NCBI GenBank assembly: GCA_033065855.1
Contig: JAVXUO010000701.1
Span: 186,001-250,000 of the forward strand
DNA length: 64,000 nucleotides
From: Escallonia rubra
Taxonomy: Eukaryota > Streptophyta > Magnoliopsida > Escalloniales > Escalloniaceae
Reading direction: 5' to 3'
Shown here: positions 56,961 to 64,000 of the stretch, in pieces
Numbering within the stretch: the stretch's first letter is position 1
How the letters are laid out: each line of letters begins with the position of its first letter
Program-made: the position numbers and the translations under genes
Notes under the pieces: generated by a model
Told to the model about the DNA's origin: nothing
Seen by the model: the letters and a program-made list of their open reading frames with translations, nothing else
Databases searched by the model: none

Positions 56961-57391
56961 TTTAAGCTTCTTTGACTGTAATCAATATATCCAACTTCTC
57001 AAATCTATCTTCACGTTTGTGTGTGTGTGTGTGCGCGTGCGCGTGCACATGTGTGCCTACTAATAATCCATTCAAAGCACACATTTGAACATAATCAATG
57101 TGTAGTTAATCAAAACAAGATGTAAGCCTAAGTTATCCAACTATATGGGTAACAAAGGCCAAATCCAATAGAAATGAGGTAGAAACCCAAAGGGTGTGGC
57201 GGTTGCCTAACACCTCTCACTGCGTAACTTAGTCCCCGAACTCATTTCTCTGTTTTTTATATATTAGTTAGTCTTTGGACATTTTTAGAATGTTTTTAAC
57301 GTTTTCTTATTTTCCTTAATTTTAATTAAATAAGATGGCCATTCCCTAAAATTCTTCTTTTCAGGGGATTTTTTTGAGGCAGTTCGCTACA
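56961..57391 (+). mobile_element. Tat-like LTR, 3' part
   Basis: GTTGCCTAACACC, ACTTAGTCCCCGAACTC and the end GAGGCAGTTCGCTACA (57391) match the 3' part of the LTR at 4511-6016. A (GT)/(GC) run is at 57017-57050. The LTR start is not identified. Confidence 0.45.
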
Positions 57392-57899
57392 CTAACGTTG
57401 GGCTATACTTGCGCCTAGGCGCACTTTTGATAACACTGACCCGACCTGTACAAAATAAAACCAACACATACCTCCAATCGTATAAAATATTCTCAAGAAA
57501 AGTCTGGTGAGTGTGGTTCGTCTTGAACTTTGGTTTACCGTTCCTCTCTCGATTCCATTGCATAATATACCTCTCATTCCTAACTCTAGCAGTTAATTGG
57601 ATGGTCACTAATATGTGTGCAAATTTCTTTTTTATACCAAACATAAGAAGCAGTTAGGTACGATGGCCTTATAGGCGAGGGCATGTCGAATTTTCCTCGC
57701 GTCTTAAAAGACCAAAGGTTACAAAAATTATCCTCGAATTAGTAGGTTAGGGAATCGGTGCGAGTGTGTGGTTTCTACAACACAAACAAACAGTAGCAAA
57801 AAATATGAATATAATTGCAACTAAAACAAGTAAGATCGTAAAATCATCAATCTAAAACAAGTATGTTTAGCCTAGTCTTCCCAATTAAGTTGTCCACAA
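57392..57899. other. Spacer between Tat-like fragments
   Basis: No gene is recognised. A block near 57660-57720 (GGCGAGGGCATGTCG) is GC-richer than its surroundings. Confidence 0.35.
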
Positions 57900-59175
57900 C
57901 AGAGTTGTCATTGTGACGATGTGCATCCAAAGAATTTATTCTTTCAAGTTGCATCTAATTTTTAATTTAAATCAACATAATTATCAAAAAAATAAGAAAA
58001 CATTAAAATTGAGCCCAGATCACCAATAAAGCTAATATAGCCTACGTAACCCTAGATCCATATTCGCAGACTAATTTATATGACGAGAAGGTGTTACTGT
58101 GTTAGGCACCACCCTAAATAGATCTCAAATTATTTTACATGATTATGATGATTCTACCTAATTATTTGGTTTGAATTGAAGATATGGGGCTGAGTGTATG
58201 TTCCCAATTGGACTGACCGGATCAAAACCACATAGTTCTGGCCTTAAGGGAGGTGTCCTAAAAAATGACTTGCAGTTTGATAAGGAATTGTTGTATATCT
58301 AAATTTTATTATCTGAGTACTGAAACATAAGTGATTTTTTAATCCACGGATCATAATTAGGTCACTGGGAGGGGATTAATCTAACTAAAAAGTGTAAGAG
58401 TTTTACCTTTCGATCTAGATTGCATGATAGCTGGTTTGGATGTACAAAAAATGCAAAAAATCTAGTAAACAATGTATGAATATGCAAATGGGAGAGGGGG
58501 ACATGATATATTATAACCCAATGAAAAGCCTTGCAGAATACTAACAATCTTTAGGGGATTTTCAATGTGTATATGGGGTGCATGTTGGTTTGTTTATATA
58601 CAGGACTGGGGCCGTAGAGCTGCAGAAAAGCTTCACACAAAAAGATTAGAGATGCAACCCTACCACTAAGAGTTATTCAAAGACTTGAGCACCCTCTACC
58701 AACCGATATACTCCATTTGTACTAAGAAATTGATCATATATTCTTTTTGGGTTGTCCCAAGAAAATTGACCACTTTTCAAAATTAAGAAAGATTCTGTAA
58801 GTGCTATTTTATTCTATTTCTCTCTTCGCATTTTAATATTCCACAACCCAATTTCCCTATCCTGGCCGACATTTTAATCCTCCACATTTTGCGGCGTGTT
58901 TGTGGGTTGTTTATATAGAGGCTTGAGGCCTAGGGCTACATAAAAGTTGCACAAACAGATTAGGTCGCAATGCTAGCTGCCACTAGATAAATATTAAAAG
59001 TCTAGAGTACCATTTCCCGATCGGTATACCTTAACCTTCAAGGTGTACTTGATGGTATAAAAGTGAACTGGCAGGTACCTCTTTCACTTGCAAATTACTT
59101 TAAAGCCTATTCTAGAAGGAAAAGCCTACATGTTATATAAATGCTCATAAATTAATGAAAATAGGGGTATCTACA
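57900..59175 (-). mobile_element. Tat-like LTR, minus strand
   Basis: The minus-strand start TGTAGATACCCCTATT is at 59175. The inverted GTGTTAGGCACCACC block near 58100 corresponds to the GCCTAACACC block of the other Tat-like LTRs. A segment with TTTATATAGAGGCTTGAGGC (about 58908) resembles 58590-58620, suggesting an internal duplication. The 3' end near 57900 is approximate. Confidence 0.45.
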
Positions 59176-60119
59176 CTTGAACCAGGTTAAGTAAGTGATC
59201 AGGGTTGCTCAGTGGCATCAATAAAATTGATAAGGGAGGTAAATAGAGAAAGCACACAACAAATTTGGAACTTCTAGCCCAAATTTTCAAGCTATCGCTA
59301 AAAGTTTGACTTTCAACTCTCCATATCTCATATGTGTTAGTTCCCGATCTCTGATTCTCTCTTGTTCGTCACTTATACTACCATGCAGCTCATGGGGAAT
59401 TAGTTGTCACTAGAGTGGAGGCTAACTTATACAATAATAGTATCTATTCCATTGGTTTTGCTTATCAACTTTGTTGGAACCATTTGAAACTCTCTTTCGA
59501 ACCATTTTTTTTAGCAATTTGATTTAAACATGATAATTGGATTTGGAATGCAATTTTGTTTCCTTCATTTGGAACAATAAGGAATTCACTTCATAGACTC
59601 ACCATGTTAACAAAAACACATCCACACCCACAAACACACGCACCTATGGCTGTCACCGTAGCCGTCGCCAGGGTGGTGATTGTAGTTGAATCAAATCAAT
59701 GTGTGTGTGTGTGTATTTTTGTGCCTATGTGTAATTTATTCAGACACTGTGTGTTTGTGTGTAACCATGCGTGACTCAACCAAAGTTGCGCGTATATGTG
59801 TGCGTGTGCATGTGTGTGTGTAAATTTGTAGAGCGTGAAGGTTAAAGGTGGGGTGGGTGTGTTCAAAGGTAAGGGGTGTAAAGGGCTGTATTGGAATTTT
59901 TAAAATACAATATGCTGACATAAGCAAAAAAAACCTATAGAATAAAATAGTGTTACAACGGAAGGGTATATGTATTACGAATCTTTCAAACTCTGGCTTG
60001 ACATGTAAAATTCAGAAAGTCGATGAGGTTGATTGCAATTACCCACTAGCCTCAAGCGTTTGCCATAATTATCGCTTAATTTTGAGGACATTATGTTCTC
60101 AGCTTATGACTAAAAGAAA
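59176..60119. other. Unassigned sequence with (GT)n stretches
   Basis: GT-rich segments are at 59698-59715 and 59800-59822. No gene is recognised. Confidence 0.4.
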
Positions 60120-60545
60120 TTAGGAAACCGGATTTCATGTGCTGATGCAAGCACAAGGTGGTGGTAATGAGTGAGTTGTAGTCATGGTGTAAGTGTTGGT
60201 GTGGCGGCACTACAAGCGAATGTGATGAGGGTGGTGATGGTGTGGCATTGGCAATGGGGGTGGTTGTGTGGAAAATTAGTAAGCGTGGCAGCAATAATGA
60301 CGATTGTTGTGGTGTGGTGGTGGTGGTGATGATGACTATGCTTTTGGTGGTGGTGGTGGTGGTGATAAAGTGGCACTAAAGAGAAATCTAGTGATTGTAA
60401 TGATGGTGGGTGCATCGGGGCCGTTGGTGGCAGTCTAGTGGTGGTGGTAGTGATGGTAACAGTAGTGACAATGGTAGTGATGGTGGTGCTGACAGCATGA
60501 CGGCAGCGATGGGGTGGCAAAGAAGGTGGTGTGGTGGTGGCTGTG
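60120..60545. repeat. GGTGGTGAT-rich low-complexity sequence
   Basis: Imperfect GGT, GAT and GTG triplets give long His/Thr-rich open frames on the minus strand. These are a product of composition, not genes. Confidence 0.85.
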
Positions 60546-60790
60546 TGACTATAGTGGCAGTGTGGTCGGTGGGTTTAATGGGAATCAAATGGTTACACAT
60601 AATAGTAATTGTTTTTCGTCCAAATCCTATGGAATCCGAATAGTTTTCATTAGATTTTATGTTATATACTTAAATCTAGTCAAGTCTCATGATATCTAAT
60701 TTGAACTCTTCTTTTTCAAACTATAACCAACTAAATTTGACTTTTTTGTAATTCAAAATTAGAACTTCAATTCATAGAAGTAAATGAATT
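60546..60790. other. Flank of the palindromic insertion
   Basis: AT-rich sequence with no gene, ending in the target duplication GAAAG at 60791-60795. Confidence 0.4.
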
Positions 60791-60795
60791 GAAAG

Positions 60796-61495
60796 TGTGA
60801 GACCCCGATCTTAATTAACTTCTAATCATTTTATTAAGTTTAAACATATTTAAAGTTGATTGAAATAATATAATTGTGTTACCTTATTTGTCTACATAAA
60901 ATAAATATTGAAATTAAACTTTGGGACTAATATGAAAATATCAAATTGTGGTATTAGTGGCATTCCACGTGTTGTCTTTGGATTAATTGTTGGAGGACTT
61001 GCCACCTCCTATTATTTGGTGGTGAGTGATAAAAGGAAAAGAATAAAAAAATTGAAATAAACTTAAGTGGATAAATTAGAAACAAGAGAGAGAGAGAGAG
61101 AGAGGTGAAACACTCCTCTTAAGCCATTCGGCCACAAGGATAAAGGAAAGAGTAAAAACAAAGATAAAGGAGGAGAAAGAAAAGAAAAGAAAGAAAGGGA
61201 GGAAGAGAAGAAGAGAACAAATGAGAGCACCAAAGTTTCTTGAATTCATTTAAGCTTGATTTGCTTGGAGGTAGGTTATCTTGTGCTTTTAGGTTTTTAA
61301 ATCATGCATGAGAAGTATTATGAGTAGTGAAATACTTATAAACTAGCTTGTAATGATCTTAAGTGAGATATGTTAATTTTGTTTGAAAAGCTTGCAGAAC
61401 AGTCATAAAAATGAAATAACTTTGATGCCTAGAAATGTATATCTTTATTTAAGGTATGGGTTTGGTTATTTTATATGTTGTACTACTAATGTGTA
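60796..61495 (+). repeat. Left arm: truncated LTR, plus orientation
   Basis: It is collinear with the reverse complement of 63168-63926 from TGTGAGACCC to GTACTACTAATGTGTA, where the two diverge abruptly. It holds a (GA)n run at 61086-61103, matching (CT)n at about 63560-63577. Confidence 0.85.
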
Positions 61496-61533
61496 CCTTG
61501 TCCCACAGTACTTTCCTCTTTCTGGCCCGCCAT
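61496..61533 (-). pseudogene. Start of gag, cut after about 12 codons
   Basis: On the minus strand an ATG at 61533 begins MAGQKEESTVGQ, then hits the inverted LTR junction at 61495. Its position about 110 bases after the primer site fits a Gypsy or Copia gag start. It is too short to assign further. Confidence 0.5.
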
Positions 61534-61640
61534 ATATCACACCTGAAAAGGTGAAAAGGTATGTTTAGGCCACACCAAATTTCAAAATTAAATAAACTAA
61601 TCAATTCCGAAGATCTTAGCCTGGCTTTTAAGCAACTATA

Positions 61641-61652
61641 GCTCTTATACCA
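61641..61652 (-). other. Primer-binding site, initiator-Met type
   Basis: TGGTATAAGAGC on the minus strand is one base from the initiator-Met tRNA site TGGTATCAGAGC. It lies five bases (TTTAG) after the LTR end GGTGTGACA. This fixes the orientation of the right-hand LTR. Confidence 0.85.
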
Positions 61653-61657
61653 CTAAA

Positions 61658-63926
61658 TGTCACACCCCCCGAAAGGGGTGCAACGCTAAACAAGATGGTT
61701 AACATATATACCTCAAGGATAAACAGAGCTTCACTACAAACCTTTGAAGAAACAACAGAAGTATGGCTTAAACGTTACATTCATCCATAAATGAAAAGAC
61801 TGAACATAACATTATATTAGAGACCACCTCTTTCCTATACAAGTGCTACACTCCAAAACAAAAGAAGAAAAACTAAAACTTTGCTCACCCAGCGTAATCT
61901 CTTGATTCTCCCCAAGGTAATCCCCTTCGTCCCCAGGCAAATATTCTGACTCCGAACCTAGAAAAAAAAGTATCGCGAATGGGTCAGCATGATGGCTCAG
62001 TAGGGTATCCAGTGATTCTAAGTCCAAAAATGAATTGATTAAATTATGAATGGTTAGAACAAACATGCAAGTCACTTGAACAGATGATACATATGTACTT
62101 AAGAATAATTTTAACATGTCGAGTATCACTTACAAACATTTGCTAACACTTGCCTTCAAAAGAAACAAGAATAGCATATCGAGCAAGATTTGAAATCTTG
62201 TAAAACATATACGAGAATGGCAAGGAAGACCCAAATACTGACTTGATCTCAATAAGTATGGCGAAACAGTAGAAACAAGTTTAAGACAAATATGAGCCAA
62301 GTACAAGAATATCAAGATGCAAATATGCCCCTCATGCACAAGCAAACCTTCCCTGAGTGCGAGAGACTTTTCGTATTGCAACCAACAGATATAACGGGTT
62401 CGATAGAAGAAGTCCAACATCATCACAGGCATGCCAATAATTTCTTTCGGGAAGTAGTAGGCATAGCTAGTACGTACTATCGAGATGTGAACGAGAATGA
62501 GAACCCTAGCCGGATAACTTCCAACCCAAGGAAATAACACCCTCAACTCACTTTTTCCTCCTCCTTCGTGTGACATGCATAATTATGTACATATGTCAAC
62601 AAAAATGTCACCAAATACCTCAAAAGAGGTTTAATCCCCTCTCAAGTCATATTTGCCATATTATAAACAACACATGCAAAACATGTAAACTAATCTCTAA
62701 TGCGCAAACTAATTCGGTAATCAAGCAAGAAATAATTTAATGTTCTTCCTTAAGTACCCTACCCATATGTATACTTATATTATTATGTATATATTTGAGT
62801 GTCCATTTAAGACCTGAAATTTACCTAGTTATTCACCATTAAGCCCAACACAAGGAACTACTAATTTGGGTTATATAATCTGCCTAGTATTTCAATTTGC
62901 AGCAGGAGTAGTCTATACTCAGAAAATCATAACAATTTAATTACAAGGTCTCTACAGTCAATATATATTTCTGAAAACTAAACGTAAAGACAAAAAATAC
63001 TAGTATTTTATTTGACTCAAAAGTATCATTTTAAAGTCATGTTAAGCCCTTCCAAAGATAGACTTTAGAATCTGTCCAACAACAGTTTCACAGTACATGT
63101 TTCAAGCCACGAATTTTAAACCATAGTAATAATACTTGAAATAATCTAAACTTTGGTGTGTATACTCTACACATTAGTAGTACAACATATAAAATAACCA
63201 AACTCATACCTTAACTAAAAATATACATTTCTAGGCATCAAAGTTATTTTATTTTTATGACTGTTCTGCAGGCTTTTCAAATAAAATTAAAATATCTCAC
63301 TTAAGATCATTACAAGCAAGTTTATAAGTATTTCACTACTCATAATACTTCTCATGCATGATTTAAAAACCTAAAAGCACAAGATAACCTACCTCCAAAC
63401 AAATCAAGCTCAAGTGAATTCAAGAAACTTTCATGCTCTCACTTGTTCTTTGTTCTCTTCTTCTCTTCCTCCATTCCTCCCTTTTCTTTTCTTTCTCCTC
63501 CTTTATCTTTGTTTTTACTCTTTCCATTATCCTTGTGGCCGAATGGGTTAAGAGGAGTCTTTCACCTCTCTCTCTCTTGTTTCTAATTTATCCACTTAAG
63601 TTTCTTCCTATTTTTTTTTTCTTATTTTCCTTTGATTGCTCACCACCAAATAATAGGAGGTGGTATGTCCTCCAACAATCAATCCAAAGACTACACATTG
63701 AATGCCACTAATACCACCACTTGATATCTGCATATTAGTCCCAAAGTTTTGCATAATTATTTTTTTACCCCAAAGTTTTACATAATTATATTTTGGCCCA
63801 TAACTTAATTTCAATATTTATTTTACGTAGATAAATAATGTAACAAAATTATATTATTTCAATCAAATTTAAATATGTTTAAACTTAATAAAATGACTAG
63901 AAGCTAATTAAGATCAGGGTCTCACA
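61658..63926 (-). repeat. Right arm: full LTR, minus orientation
   Basis: On the minus strand it runs from TGTGAGACCCTGATC to TTCGGGGGGTGTGACA, with TG..CA ends and a short inverted repeat. It is 2,269 bp. A landmark GATGGCTCAGTAGGGTATCC lies near 61990. A (CT)n run is near 63560. It carries no gene; the 148-codon frame at 62130-62576 has no recognisable features. Confidence 0.85.
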
Positions 63927-63931
63927 GAAAG

Positions 63932-64000
63932 GTAGCATGTAACTTTGTCATGTTCACGTAAGTCCACAACCGTATCGAGCACATAGCCTCTCACACTTTG
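63932..64000. other. Right window edge
   Basis: 69 bp of host flank after the target duplication. Nothing is recognisable. Confidence 0.4.

Larger units (their letters stand above)
60796..63926. mobile_element. Head-to-head (palindromic) LTR retrotransposon insertion
   Basis: Both outer ends are the same LTR start: TGTGAGACCCCGATC at 60796 (plus) and TGTGAGACCCTGATC at 63926 (minus). The flanks are a perfect 5-bp duplication GAAAG at 60791-60795 and 63927-63931. Left arm: LTR bases 1-700 in plus orientation (60796-61495). Right: a full 2,269-bp LTR, primer site and gag start in minus orientation. The junction at 61495/61496 joins the interior of an LTR to codon 12 or so of gag. The arms are roughly 90% alike by eye, with a gap of about 58 bp. 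A normal insertion would show different ends, so this came from an aberrant cDNA or a later rearrangement. Confidence 0.82.

Noticed and set aside
60182..60520. His/Thr-rich frames of up to 112 codons
   Set aside because: They are produced by GGT/GAT triplet repeats.
62130..62576. 148-codon minus-strand frame
   Set aside because: It is inside the full LTR of the palindromic insertion and has no recognisable domain.
60796..63926. Autointegration as the cause of the palindromic element
   Set aside because: That reaction leaves an LTR terminus at the internal junction; here the junction lies inside the LTR and inside gag.

Overview
The window looks like nuclear DNA of a flowering plant, probably a eudicot with a repeat-rich genome. 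It has one intron-split plant gene (a type-A cytokinin response regulator), plant-type Ty3/Gypsy, Ty1/Copia, LINE, Mutator, hAT and CACTA sequences, (TA)n and (GA)n microsatellites, and no bacterial-style gene packing. Nearly all the rest is decayed, nested transposable elements. Element ends were found by eye from terminal repeats and matching target-site duplications (TSDs).

Left part (1-32430). It starts in a minus-strand GC-rich LTR (family F, 1-1744) lying inside a large LTR of a second family that begins TGTAACA (copy A, to 3751). Next come Tat/Ogre-like Gypsy LTR sequences (4204-6016) and a broken gag (7250-8497). A Mutator-like element with 208-bp terminal inverted repeats and a perfect 9-bp TSD (9753-12284) carries fragments of at least two host genes and is itself interrupted by an hAT element. 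Long tandem-repeat fields of the Gypsy non-coding region follow (13080-15225 and 21240-22080). Between them sits a family F LTR (16152-20885), inserted in a (TA)n tract and interrupted by a complete 3,304-bp TGTAACA LTR (16597-19900, TSD TCCGG). Further copies of the TGTAACA family (C, E), an hAT element with a perfect TSD (27792-28767) and CACTA-type ends reach to about 32430.

Middle (33453-46900). A short non-autonomous LTR retrotransposon (TSD GTGTC, 33458-43860) has a 7.3-kb LINE inserted in its 3' LTR, with its own 16-bp TSD. The LINE has ORF1, endonuclease, reverse transcriptase, zf-RVT and RNase H remnants, all disabled. About 390 bp beyond this nest is the stop codon of the one apparently intact gene, a five-exon type-A response regulator on the minus strand (44251-46747).

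Right part (49800-64000). There is a minus-strand Tat-like 3' LTR with its tandem-repeat tail, a broken Copia gag with primer-binding site and LTR, a solo TGTAACA LTR (54304-56209) inserted in that Copia LTR, and more Tat LTR fragments. The last 3.1 kb (60796-63926) is an unusual head-to-head Gypsy insertion: both outer ends are the same LTR start and are flanked by one shared TSD (GAAAG).

The only likely host function is cytokinin signalling by the response regulator. Everything else is a record of successive insertions.
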